Origin: an uncultured Victivallales bacterium
GTDB taxonomy: Bacteria; Verrucomicrobiota; Lentisphaeria; Victivallales; UBA1829
DNA length: 32,233 nucleotides
NCBI GenBank assembly: GCA_934644965.1
Contig: CAKUDG010000031.1
Span: 1 to 32,233 of the forward strand
Reading direction: 5' to 3'
The notes under the pieces are model-generated. The model saw only the letters and a program-made list of their open reading frames with translations. It did no database searches and was not told where the DNA came from. The position numbers were made by a program, and so were the translations under genes. Shown here piece after piece: positions 9,022-16,625 of the stretch (positions within the stretch are counted from its first letter, which is position 1; each line of letters begins with the position of its first letter).

Positions 9022-10107
9022 TCACACCTCGCGTTCCAGCAGATCCCGGACAAGGAGCGAGAGCAGTTCCTTGTATTTTGTCTCCGGAAGCGCGGCAAGA
9101 TTTTCCATTGCCTTTTCGGAATATTCCCGGATTCTGGAGAGAAGCCACTTGTCGGCTCCCGAGCCGCAGATCATGTCTCTGACGGCAGCGATTTCATCTG
9201 CGCCGTATGCGGGAAGCCCCAGTATCCGGCGGAATTCCTCCGCCGCCAGTTTCGGGAGGCGGCGCATGGTTTCGAGAAACAGCGCCGTCGGCTTGGATTC
9301 CTTGAAATCGGAGCAGAGGGGTTTCCCGAAAACTTTCTCCGTTCCAAAGACATCCAGATAATCATCCCGCAGCTGAAACGCCAGTCCGAAACAGTCCGCA
9401 TAGACTCCCAGCCCCGCAAGGGGTTCTTTCCCGAATTCCGTGTTCCCGAGCGCGATCGCTCCCCCGCATTGAACGGCAAAACGCAAAAGGGCGGAGGTCT
9501 TCCCCAGATTCATCTTCAACACCTGTTCCACGGACAATTTTGAAAAATCCCGGTACGGAAACTCCACATCCAGCGCCTCCCCCGAAATCAGCTCCCGGTT
9601 GACCGATTCCTCCAAACGGCGCAACAGAGATACCAGAAGAGACGGGGAAACACCCGTTTCCGCCGAACGCAGAAGCATATTCACAGCCCAGCCGTGCTGA
9701 ATATCCCCAGCAAGGATGGCGAAATCGCGTCCGTACTTCCCGCAGAAATCTTCGCTTCGACCGAATGCGGCGGAGGCGTGGCGCTTCAGCTCAATATGGG
9801 TGGTGGGAATTCCGCGTCTCAGTTCATCGCAGTCGATGATGTCATCGTGAACCAGAGTCCAGTTGTGGTAGATTTCAACCGCAGCCGCGGCGAAGCGGGC
9901 CGTCTCCGGATCCCCTCCCAGGGCTCCGCAGCTCCAGAGCAGCAGTGCGGGACGGATCCGTTTCCCCCCGCGCATCGGATATGCCCGGACAGCCGAACGC
10001 AGATTCTCCGGTTCCACAGGTTCCGGAAAGGGATCATCCGCAATCAATGCGCCGATTCTTTTCGCGACTTTCTCTACTTCATTCTTCAAATTCAGATCCT
10101 GATGCAT
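9022..10107 (-). CDS. polyprenyl diphosphate synthase (trans-isoprenyl transferase)
   Basis: A 361-residue all-helical prenyltransferase that adds isopentenyl diphosphate to allylic diphosphates, making chains for undecaprenol-type carriers or quinones. Family motifs are present: GGKRIRPALLL (residues 47-57), the first Asp-rich motif with H-DDIIDCD and ELRRG (about 87-98), and the second Asp-rich motif FQLRDDYLDVFG. The ATG at 10107 has AAGGAG seven bases upstream; an in-frame GTG six bases earlier is less well placed. It lies 217 bp downstream of miaA on the same strand. Both enzymes use prenyl diphosphates, but co-transcription is not proven. Chain length (C15, C20 or longer) cannot be judged safely. 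Confidence 0.93.
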   Translation of the reverse strand: MHQDLNLKNEVEKVAKRIGALIADDPFPEPVEPENLRSAVRAYPMRGGKRIRPALLLWSCGALGGDPETARFAAAAVEIYHNWTLVHDDIIDCDELRRGIPTTHIELKRHASAAFGRSEDFCGKYGRDFAILAGDIQHGWAVNMLLRSAETGVSPSLLVSLLRRLEESVNRELISGEALDVEFPYRDFSKLSVEQVLKMNLGKTSALLRFAVQCGGAIALGNTEFGKEPLAGLGVYADCFGLAFQLRDDYLDVFGTEKVFGKPLCSDFKESKPTALFLETMRRLPKLAAEEFRRILGLPAYGADEIAAVRDMICGSGADKWLLSRIREYSEKAMENLAALPETKYKELLSLLVRDLLEREV

Positions 10108-10324
10108 CGACACACTCCTTAAGCTGCTTCATCTCCTCCCGTTCCATGAGGAAGACCCGTTTTCCTTTCCGCTTCATATTCTAACGCCCGTACAAGCATT
10201 TTTCAACCCCGGAGAGTGAGATTGCGCCTCTTCCTCCGTTCGTGCGTTCTTTTCCCCTCTCTCTCTTTCCGGAAACGTGCATTCGCTTCATCTGTTCCTT
10301 TTTCAGAAGGAATCAGTGTTTTTT

Positions 10325-11392
10325 TTAGCGAAGAAGCGTTTCCCCCGTTTTCTTTCCTGGGGGAAAAGGAGACCCCCCCGGAAAGGAGGAGACAGGTCCG
10401 TAATACGTTTCAGAAAGACGGAACGCAGGAGGGGGAAGGACTCCCCGCTCCTCCAGATAATCCCTGCAGAGCGCCAGAGCATTCTCCGCCTCCTCCGGAC
10501 GGAACCAGTGAATGTCCACCCCCTCCCGTTCCAGTTTCCGGAACCAGGAATCCTGGCGTTTGGCGAACTGGCGGATCTTTGCGAGAAGCGATTTTCGCAT
10601 TTCGTCAAAGGAAACGCGGTCCTGAAGGAAAAGAGCGGTTTCGCGGTATTCGAGACCGAAGGACTCCAGTCTCTCCCAGGAGATGCCGTCTGCATGGAGG
10701 CGTTCTGTTTCGGCAATCATATTTTCGGTCCCGTTCAGTCTGGCGTCGAGTCTCTGTTCGATTCGGGATCGGACCTCTGCCCGATCCCTGTAAAGGCCCA
10801 GGACCAGGAAGTCCAGATCCGGCAGCGGATGCTCCCCAGCGGACGGAATCCCCCGCAGACGGGCCCGGACCTGTTCAATTTTCCGGATCAGACGGTAGGG
10901 ATTGGATGCCTCATGCTGAAGGACCGGCGCAGAGGGATCCAGACTGGAAAGGAGTTCCCGGAGTTCAGGAAGAGACAGGGAGCGCAGATGCGCTCTTTCC
11001 CCGGGATCGGGAGCAAAACCGCAGAGTTCATAGTCATTCAGCAGTGCATGGATGTAAAGCGCCGTCCCTCCGGCGAAAAAAGGGATGCTTCCATGCGAAC
11101 GGATGATTCCAAGAGCGTCTCCGACATCATGCAGATAATCTGCAAGCGAATAATTGAGTGCGGGATCCGCGACATCCAGCAGATGATACGGAATCCGCGT
11201 TCCGTCGGGAAGCACATATTCGGAAAGATCCTTTCCGCTCCCGATGTCGAGTCCGCGGTACACCTGGCGGGAGTCCGCGCTGATGATTTCTGCTCCCAGA
11301 GAGGCCGCCAGACGCACCGCAAAAGCGGTTTTCCCCGTTGCGGTCGGTCCGAGAAGAAGAATGCACTTCTGTTTTTTTCCCATTTTCTCCAT
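10325..11392 (-). CDS. miaA: tRNA dimethylallyltransferase MiaA
   Basis: Transfers a dimethylallyl group to N6 of A37 in tRNAs reading codons that start with U. The P-loop is GPTATGKT (residues 15-22), followed by the family motif EIISADSRQVYRGLDIGSGK. Downstream come PYHLLDV, FAGGTALYIHALL and the C-terminal LESFGLEYRETALFL plus RQFAKRQDSWFRKL segments. At 355 residues from the chosen ATG the length is slightly above the usual 300-330. An in-frame ATG at 11461 would add 23 residues. The later start is preferred because it puts the P-loop at the usual distance from the N-terminus. It is divergent from lpxC and upstream of the polyprenyl synthase. Confidence 0.94.
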   Translation of the reverse strand: MEKMGKKQKCILLLGPTATGKTAFAVRLAASLGAEIISADSRQVYRGLDIGSGKDLSEYVLPDGTRIPYHLLDVADPALNYSLADYLHDVGDALGIIRSHGSIPFFAGGTALYIHALLNDYELCGFAPDPGERAHLRSLSLPELRELLSSLDPSAPVLQHEASNPYRLIRKIEQVRARLRGIPSAGEHPLPDLDFLVLGLYRDRAEVRSRIEQRLDARLNGTENMIAETERLHADGISWERLESFGLEYRETALFLQDRVSFDEMRKSLLAKIRQFAKRQDSWFRKLEREGVDIHWFRPEEAENALALCRDYLEERGVLPPPAFRLSETYYGPVSSFPGGSPFPPGKKTGETLLR

Positions 11393-11618
11393 TTCCCGTT
11401 TGCCCCTTCGCACGGTCTGGCGTGTTTTCCCGCCGGAAAGTTCAGAAGGATCCGGATCCATGCGCCCCGTTCCGGCAGCGGATTCACGGGCATTCCATGC
11501 AGACGCTCCGGAAAAATATCACAATAATATAGTACAGGAAGGACTGGTAATCATCCGGAAATGGATTAAATTAAAGAAAAATTTATTGTTATGAATCATC
11601 ATTTCAGGGAAAACCCAA
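11393..11618. promoter_or_regulatory. AT-rich divergent miaA/lpxC promoter region
   Basis: The 100 bases before lpxC (about 11513-11600) are conspicuously AT-rich compared with surrounding DNA, with stretches such as AATATAGTA and GGATTAAATTAAAG. This is consistent with the lpxC promoter. No single -35/-10 pair stands out enough to be named. The miaA-proximal part could code if its upstream ATG (11461) is used. Confidence 0.45.
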
Positions 11619-12476
11619 ATGCAGAATACGATCAGAACAGCCGCGAAGGTTTCCGGGATCGCCCTCCATACAGGAGTCAGAACGAATCTGAAAATCCTGC
11701 CGGCACCGCCGGACAGCGGAATCATCTTCCGGCGCACGGACATGCCCGGCGCCCCTGAAGTCAAGGCAAACGCATGCAACGTGATTGATGTGCGCAGAGC
11801 CACCACCATCGCCTCCAGAACAAGCGGAGCATTCGTCGTGACCGTGGAACACATCATGGCCCCGCTCCACGCCTCCGGAATCGACAACGCCTATGTCGAG
11901 ATGGACGGCCCCGAACCCCCGGTCGCCGACGGCAGCGCAAGCCCGTATTTTGAAGCCATTCAAAACGCCGGAATCGAGCCGCAGCCCGAAGCACCGGACA
12001 ACTGCTGGACGGCCTCCGCACCGATCGTTCTGGAAGAGGGGGAAACCAGAATGGTGCTCACGCCTGCGGATGATCTTGTCATCACCGCCATCGTGCAATA
12101 CAACGCCTCGCCTCTTGATGCGCAGTTCTTCAGCTGCGCCGTCACGACGGAAAATTTCCGGAAAGAACTTTCCACGGCAAGGACGTTCTGCATCTACAGG
12201 GAACTCGAACAGCTCATCGCCGCGGGGCTGGTCAAAGGAGGAAGTCTCGACAACGCCATCGTCATGCACGGAGGCGCCATCATCAGCAAGGACGGGATGC
12301 GTTTCCCGAATGAACTTGTCAGACACAAAATGATGGATATGGTCGGCGATCTCTACCTGACGGGGAAAAGAGTCAAAGCCCATATCATCGCGGTCAAACC
12401 GGGACATCTGACCAATGTCAAGCTGGCTCAGCTCATGCTCGCCCAGCAGCGGCAAAAGGCGGAATCCGCTTCTTGA
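11619..12476 (+). CDS. lpxC: UDP-3-O-acyl-N-acetylglucosamine deacetylase LpxC
   Basis: The committed step of lipid A synthesis: a Zn-dependent deacetylation of UDP-3-O-acyl-GlcNAc in the cytoplasm. Catalytic residues align with E. coli at an offset of one or two. Zn ligands are H78 (TVEHIMA), H236 and D240 (ELVRHKMMDMVGD), and the general-acid His is H263 (KPGHLTN). The ARTFCI, GSLDNAIV and RFPNELVRHK blocks are intact. At 285 residues it is slightly shorter than the usual 300-305. The start follows CAGGGAAAA. It is 43 bp upstream of fabZ, so the two are probably co-transcribed; some bacteria fuse these two enzymes. It implies an outer membrane containing lipid A. Confidence 0.96.
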   Translation: MQNTIRTAAKVSGIALHTGVRTNLKILPAPPDSGIIFRRTDMPGAPEVKANACNVIDVRRATTIASRTSGAFVVTVEHIMAPLHASGIDNAYVEMDGPEPPVADGSASPYFEAIQNAGIEPQPEAPDNCWTASAPIVLEEGETRMVLTPADDLVITAIVQYNASPLDAQFFSCAVTTENFRKELSTARTFCIYRELEQLIAAGLVKGGSLDNAIVMHGGAIISKDGMRFPNELVRHKMMDMVGDLYLTGKRVKAHIIAVKPGHLTNVKLAQLMLAQQRQKAESAS

Positions 12477-12519
12477 AAAAAACATCAACACGATTAAACG
12501 CAACGGAAGGCACTGAACC

Positions 12520-13446
12520 ATGTCGGAAAAAATCATTCCCCTGAAGGAAGTCAGGGATATCCTGCCGGTCAAACCGGAGCTGATGCTTCTCGACCGCGTC
12601 CTCCGCGTCGGGGAAAACCAGTGGATCGGACTGAAATCCATCTCTCTCAACGAACAGTATTTCACCGGACACTTTCCCGGTCATCCGATCATGCCCGGCG
12701 TGCTCCAGGTCGAAGCCATCGCCCAGCTCGCGGAACTCGCCGTCTGGGAAAGACTCGACCCCGAACGCAAAGGTGACATCTATATCAAGTCCATGAGCAA
12801 AATCAAGTTCCGCAGACCCAACAATCCCGGAGACCGCGCCATCATCGAAGTCAATGTGACTTCCGTCAAGGACTGCGAAGCCGTGATTTCCGCCTCCGTG
12901 AAAAACAATTCCGGAGTAACCTGTCAGGCCGCGGAAATGGTGCTCGCAGTCCGCGAAAGAGAATGGGATATCGCCATGCCCGCCGAGTTCAACGACTATG
13001 ACAAGTCCGAACGTTCGGAAATGGATGTGACGAAAATCATGAGCTATATTCCTCATCGTTTCCCCTTCCTCTTCGTCGATTACGTCTCCAAAATCGAGGG
13101 AAGCCATGTGACAGGCGTCAAAAACATCACCAATACGGAACCGATCCTCCGCGAATACAAGGACGACGGCTACTCTGTCCTCATGGGTTCCGTCCAGCCC
13201 GAAATCATCGCCCAGGCCGGATGCATCTACATGCTTTCCAATGAGGCTTCCAAAGGAAAAATCGCTTACTTCATGGCTATCGAAAAATCCGAATTCTATC
13301 ATCCGGTGCGACCCGGCGACCAGATGCGTCTCGAAGTCGATATCCCGGACAACACCAAACGCTTCGGCAAGGGTGAGGGGTATATGATTGTCGACGGCAA
13401 AGTCATGTCAAAAACCAACATGATGTTTGCCATCGTCGATCCCTGA
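12520..13446 (+). CDS. fabZ: tandem-domain (double hot-dog) FabZ-type 3-hydroxyacyl-ACP dehydratase
   Basis: Dehydrates 3-hydroxyacyl-ACP in fatty acid synthesis. FabZ is normally about 150 residues; this one is 308, with two hot-dog domains in one chain. Domain 1 (residues 1-150) has the catalytic motif YFTGHFPGHPIMPGVLQVEA with H51 and E65, but LPVKPELMLLDR in place of the usual LPHRYPFLLVDR. Domain 2 (about 168-308) keeps IPHRFPFLFVDY and the glutamate (E228 in VQPEIIAQ), but lacks the GHFPG histidine segment (DDGYSVLMG instead). The two halves have therefore lost different elements. The ribosome site GGAAGG lies 9 bases before the ATG. It is second in the operon after lpxC and is followed by a strong terminator. 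Confidence 0.93.
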   Translation: MSEKIIPLKEVRDILPVKPELMLLDRVLRVGENQWIGLKSISLNEQYFTGHFPGHPIMPGVLQVEAIAQLAELAVWERLDPERKGDIYIKSMSKIKFRRPNNPGDRAIIEVNVTSVKDCEAVISASVKNNSGVTCQAAEMVLAVREREWDIAMPAEFNDYDKSERSEMDVTKIMSYIPHRFPFLFVDYVSKIEGSHVTGVKNITNTEPILREYKDDGYSVLMGSVQPEIIAQAGCIYMLSNEASKGKIAYFMAIEKSEFYHPVRPGDQMRLEVDIPDNTKRFGKGEGYMIVDGKVMSKTNMMFAIVDP

Positions 13447-13462
13447 CGAGCCTCATGCCGGA

Positions 13463-13510
13463 ATGAGAGAGCGCAGGGGGGGGGAGAAGAGAAAAGCCCT
13501 GATCTCTCAT
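13463..13510 (+). other. hairpin between fabZ stop and terminator
   Basis: ATGAGAGA at 13463-13470 pairs with TCTCTCAT at 13503-13510 around a 32-nt purine-rich loop containing G8. It precedes the intrinsic terminator and may help fold the 3' end of the lpxC-fabZ message. Confidence 0.35.
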
Positions 13511-13526
13511 CAGGAAACAGCAAGTC

Positions 13527-13563
13527 AAAAAAAGGCGGGAAGATTTTCCCGCCTTTTTTTTTT
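13527..13563. terminator. strong bidirectional intrinsic terminator
   Basis: GGCGGGAA (13534-13541) and TTCCCGCC (13546-13553) form a perfect 8-bp stem with a 4-nt loop. It is flanked by A7 on the left and T10 on the right, so it can terminate both the lpxC-fabZ operon (plus) and the convergent amidohydrolase operon (minus). Confidence 0.95.
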
Positions 13564-13580
13564 GCATTCGGAATTATCCG

Positions 13581-13632
13581 GACCTTCGGAAAAGTCAGAC
13601 CTTCGGAAAAGTCAGACCTTCGGAAAGGGTCA
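13581..13632. repeat. 17-bp tandem repeat, three copies
   Basis: GACCTTCGGAAAAGTCA is repeated at 13581-13597 and 13598-13614 with no mismatch. A third copy at 13615-13632 has GGG in place of AAG plus one extra base. Each unit begins GAC and contains GTC, so it can form a short hairpin. It lies between two convergent operons, next to the terminator. Confidence 0.9.
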
Positions 13633-13679
13633 GAGTATTTTCCCTCCGCCTGGATTTTCTTTTTTATCAGAAACCTTGA

Positions 13680-14510
13680 TCAGAAACCGCACTCGCTTCT
13701 CAGGGCGGCCGCGGTTCCGGCAAAGAATTTCTCCTGTTCCTCGGGGGCGCCCCAGCGATAGTAGAGTTCCCCGACAAATTCAAAATAGCGCAGCCAGAAT
13801 TCCCTGAGACGCAATGCGCGGGAATTCTGTTCTTCGGACCCGTAAAAGGAATCGGTGGCGAAGCGGATTTTTTCATTGAAGAAGCGGGTGGTGCCGTCGT
13901 GGCAGCGACGGTCGAGGAATCCGGGAAGGAACTCCATGACTCTCATATAACCGCTGATATCATGGGTGATATTGGGGTAGTAATAGAGATTCTGAGCAGT
14001 TTCCTCCAGATAAGGCCATCCGAGATGACCGCCCATGATGGAAAGAGCGGGGAATGCTTCGGCAATGCCGGCGAGATGTCCCGGACGCATGCGGTCGGGT
14101 CCGCGGGAATGTCCGGAAGACCCCTTCCACGCCGGTCCGGGCGCAACCAGCCCGGTATGGAAGAGGATCGGCATGTGCAGAGAGGCGGCCCGTTCATAAT
14201 GAGGGTAATAGCATTCGCTGTCATAGGGATGAAGCGGTTTGTAGGGTTTGAGTCCGACAAAGCCGGCGTCTTTCAAGCGGTCGATTTCCTCGGGAGGTTT
14301 TTCCAGATCCAGGAAGCCGAAGACGAAAATTCTTCCTTTGAAATCCTCCGCGGCCTGTAGAAGCTCTTTGCGGGAAGCCGTCTCATAGCCGTTGAGGGAG
14401 ACTCCGGAAAGATCCATGAGCCAGATTTCATCAAAGATCCCGGACTCGACAAGAGGGTAAAATCCGCTGTGATTATGCAGCAGATGAGCATGGGAGTCGA
14501 TTATTTTCAT
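13680..14510 (-). CDS. amidohydrolase-family (metal-dependent TIM-barrel) protein
   Basis: A 276-residue protein of the amidohydrolase-2 type (PF04909-like), a metal-dependent hydrolase or decarboxylase. The N-terminal metal motif is DSHAHLL (residues 5-11). Further barrel histidines are in ILFHTG and IMGGHLGWPYLEE, and an acidic strand-8 motif is in IRFATDSFYG. It starts 17 bp after the NagB-like gene, with the ribosome site GGAG just past that gene's stop, so the two form an operon. By context it probably acts in amino-sugar or related catabolism. The substrate cannot be named; family members include uronate-type lactonases, deacylases and decarboxylases. Confidence 0.88.
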   Translation of the reverse strand: MKIIDSHAHLLHNHSGFYPLVESGIFDEIWLMDLSGVSLNGYETASRKELLQAAEDFKGRIFVFGFLDLEKPPEEIDRLKDAGFVGLKPYKPLHPYDSECYYPHYERAASLHMPILFHTGLVAPGPAWKGSSGHSRGPDRMRPGHLAGIAEAFPALSIMGGHLGWPYLEETAQNLYYYPNITHDISGYMRVMEFLPGFLDRRCHDGTTRFFNEKIRFATDSFYGSEEQNSRALRLREFWLRYFEFVGELYYRWGAPEEQEKFFAGTAAALRSECGF

Positions 14511-14527
14511 AAAAGAAGCGGAGCTCC

Positions 14528-15382
14528 TCAGAGATTGAATTCAGGGGCGGTGGCAGTGGCGGCGTCTGTGGCGATGATGCAGTTCGGGTGATAACGGAAA
14601 TGGGTGACGGGATAATCGTCTCCGGGTTCTCCGAGCGCCGCGATGCGCACTACGGTATTCGCCCAGAAGAACTCCCTGGACTCGTTGCGGGTCATGAGAA
14701 GCGCGCGCCGGGCGTTCAGACACTGCTTCATCCCGAGCGTGATGGCACGGCGGGGGAAGTTTTCCAGATTGCCGCCGACCCCTTTGTGACGCGTGGAGTC
14801 GATCGTACGCGTGAATTCATTGATCCGGAGAATTCTCGGATCCGTGAAAGCGACTCCCGGCTCAGGCTCGTTGAATGCCACATGCCCGTGAATGCCGATT
14901 CCGCCGTAGCAGACTTCGATCCCTCCGGCGGATTCGATCATGCGCGGGAGTTCGGAAAGATTTTCAGGTGTGGGGAAGATGACTTGTTCGCGCGGCATGA
15001 GCAGTTCGGGGCGAATATGATCGAAAAAGAGTCCGCCGATCTGTCCGCGGAAACTCAGGGGGTGATCCGCGGGGATCAGACGGTCTTCCTGATCGTCGCA
15101 GTATTCATCCATGAAGAAGAAACGAACATTCTTCAAACTCAGATTCCGTTCATTGATGATCTCCGCCATGATCCGGTAGGGCTGGGTCGGACCGACGGGC
15201 ATGATGTAGGAAAGGATTTCACTGCCGGCAGCGGCTTTGGCGAATTCAGAGGTCATTTCCTCTGCAAGATAGCGGTACAGGGCGTCGAGATCGGGGGTGA
15301 TGACAAGGCGCGGACCCGCCTCCCGTTTCAGCTCCTCCACTCCAAGGGAAAGAATTCTCCTGACTTCTTCCGAACGTTTCAT
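14528..15382 (-). CDS. NagB-like sugar-phosphate isomerase/deaminase, variant active site
   Basis: A 284-residue protein of the glucosamine-6-phosphate deaminase/6-phosphogluconolactonase fold. It aligns with NagB at the phosphate-binding loop (MPVGPTQPYRIM, about 61-72), at FFMDEYCDD (D92, equivalent to the enolisation Asp72 of E. coli NagB) and at GIGIHGHVAFNEPEP (H167 and E172, equivalent to H143 and E148). The position of NagB D141 is His (H165), so the ring-opening catalytic relay differs from the canonical enzyme. The ATG at 15382 has GGAGG nine bases upstream; a longer open frame to 15679 is not supported. It forms an operon with the amidohydrolase and is divergent from an AraC regulator. 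It is probably a deaminase or isomerase for an amino-sugar phosphate. Confidence 0.88.
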   Translation of the reverse strand: MKRSEEVRRILSLGVEELKREAGPRLVITPDLDALYRYLAEEMTSEFAKAAAGSEILSYIMPVGPTQPYRIMAEIINERNLSLKNVRFFFMDEYCDDQEDRLIPADHPLSFRGQIGGLFFDHIRPELLMPREQVIFPTPENLSELPRMIESAGGIEVCYGGIGIHGHVAFNEPEPGVAFTDPRILRINEFTRTIDSTRHKGVGGNLENFPRRAITLGMKQCLNARRALLMTRNESREFFWANTVVRIAALGEPGDDYPVTHFRYHPNCIIATDAATATAPEFNL

Positions 15383-15551
15383 TGACCTTGTCCTCCATTG
15401 TTTCTTTTCGATGCGATTTCTTCCAATTTCCATAAAGCATGAATTTGTCCGATTCCGCTTGTATGGATTATGATAGCGTGTTAAAGTACCGGAGACAATG
15501 ATGTTTTTGATGCATTTTGGATATTTTTGAAGCAGAGGATGATATTTTTTC
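15383..15551. promoter_or_regulatory. divergent NagB-like/AraC regulatory region
   Basis: This 169-bp AT-rich gap between divergent starts holds both promoters. The stretch TTGTATGGATTATGATAG (about 15458-15475) and the T-rich run before the AraC gene are promoter-like. No repeat or palindrome is convincing enough to name as the regulator site. Confidence 0.45.
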
Positions 15552-16460
15552 ATGAGGAAAATCGTCAGCCGCCCGGACGTCAACAGGATTCCGGGACTTC
15601 CGCTGCCCTTCCATGTCCGTTCCGTCGGCTGCAACGAGGCCGAATGCGGCTGGAGTGAACGGATACCCGGCAGACTCAAAAAATTCTTCCAGCTTTTCTG
15701 GACTGCGGAAGGCTGCGGAGAACTGATGCTTCCGGAAGGAGGCTCCGTGCTCCTTCCCGCAGGAAGCGTTTTTCTGCGTCACCCGGATGAGGAACACTGG
15801 AACAGAACCAGCGGAGCCTCCCGCTGGCGTTATTACTGGTTCACGGCGGACGGACCGGGAGCGGAAGCGTTCTTCTGCGCCTACGGATATCCGAGAGACG
15901 CGCTCCGGGCGGGGGAATGCCCGGTCAGGCTCTTTCTGGAACTGGAGCTGATGCTCAAACGCAGAACGCCTTACGCCCAGCGCCATGCGCTTTCGGTCGC
16001 GGCGGAAATTCTGGCTCTGGCAGGAAGGAAAAGCGGAGAAGAGGATTCTTCGGAAAATTCCGGCAGTTCCGCTGCGGGAAACGTTTCAGAATGCGGAGGA
16101 GGAGGAGGAGGAGGAGGAGGATCGAAAAATGGGGGGAGCCTGGTCAAGGCCTTCATAGACCTTGCCCATGAAACGTTTTCCGATCCCGCGTCAAGCGTGG
16201 GCACACTCTCCGCCGGACTCGGTGTGCACAGGACGACCCTCAACCGTGTTTTTTCCCGTGAAATGGCAATGTCTCCCGGCACCTATCTGCACGAAATCCG
16301 GATTCAGAGGGCCTTTTCTCTGCTTCGGGAGAGCAGTCTTCCGCTGAAGGAAATCGCCTTCCGCTGCGGATTCGGGAATGCCTCTTATCTCTGCCGCCTT
16401 GTCCGGAAAGTGACGGGACTCCCTCCTTCGGAATACCGGAAACGCGCTGCGATGGACTGA
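15552..16460 (+). CDS. AraC-family regulator with polyglycine interdomain linker
   Basis: A 302-residue AraC/XylS-type regulator. The N-terminal cupin-like domain contains VLLPAGSVFLRHPDEEHW and a following WRYYWFTADG strand. The C-terminal DNA-binding domain (about 205-302) has two helix-turn-helix units, with LKEIAFRCGFGNASYLCRLVRK and the closing PSEYRKR. The domains are joined by a low-complexity linker (Ser/Glu/Asn, then nine glycines) encoded by nine GGA triplets at 16095-16121. The start ATG lies after a T-rich leader and no strong Shine-Dalgarno was seen. It is divergent from the NagB-like/amidohydrolase operon, its probable target. Confidence 0.93.
   Translation: MRKIVSRPDVNRIPGLPLPFHVRSVGCNEAECGWSERIPGRLKKFFQLFWTAEGCGELMLPEGGSVLLPAGSVFLRHPDEEHWNRTSGASRWRYYWFTADGPGAEAFFCAYGYPRDALRAGECPVRLFLELELMLKRRTPYAQRHALSVAAEILALAGRKSGEEDSSENSGSSAAGNVSECGGGGGGGGGSKNGGSLVKAFIDLAHETFSDPASSVGTLSAGLGVHRTTLNRVFSREMAMSPGTYLHEIRIQRAFSLLRESSLPLKEIAFRCGFGNASYLCRLVRKVTGLPPSEYRKRAAMD
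16095..16121 (+). repeat. (GGA)9 trinucleotide microsatellite in coding sequence
   Basis: Nine uninterrupted GGA triplets encode nine glycines in the linker of the AraC regulator. Slippage by whole triplets would change linker length without a frameshift; slippage by one or two bases would truncate the protein before its DNA-binding domain. Confidence 0.95.
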
Positions 16461-16525
16461 AAAAAATAGAAAATCAAGTAAGGATCAGTCCTCTAAAAAA
16501 ATTCTGAAAAAACTTTTTTCCTCTC

Positions 16526-16553
16526 TTGATTTCAAAGAAGAAAGCCATACTTT
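16526..16553 (+). promoter_or_regulatory. candidate promoter for the LacI gene
   Basis: TTGATT (16526-16531) and TACTTT (16548-16553) are 16 bp apart, fair matches to -35 and -10 boxes. The start point would fall at the left edge of the operator palindrome that begins at 16561, the standard arrangement for repression. Confidence 0.5.
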
Positions 16554-16560
16554 AACCTCC

Positions 16561-16582
16561 AGAGGCGAAACGTTTCGCCTCT
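16561..16582. promoter_or_regulatory. perfect 22-bp palindrome, probable LacI-family operator
   Basis: The half-site AGAGGCGAAAC is followed directly by its exact reverse complement, giving a 22-bp perfect dyad with a central CG step. LacI/PurR/CcpA-type operators typically have this form (AAACGTTT core). It ends 43 bp before the LacI-family start and just after a promoter-like TTGATT/TACTTT pair, which points to autoregulation. The same site may control the downstream pseudopilin gene through the shared transcript. Confidence 0.85.
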
Positions 16583-16625
16583 TTCCGCAGGAATCCTGAA
16601 AATTCGCAGCAGAGGGAGTTTCCGC

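Noticed and set aside
15383..15679. N-terminal extension of the NagB-like protein
   Set aside because: It overlaps the divergent promoter and the AraC start; GGAGG nine bases before 15382 marks the real start.
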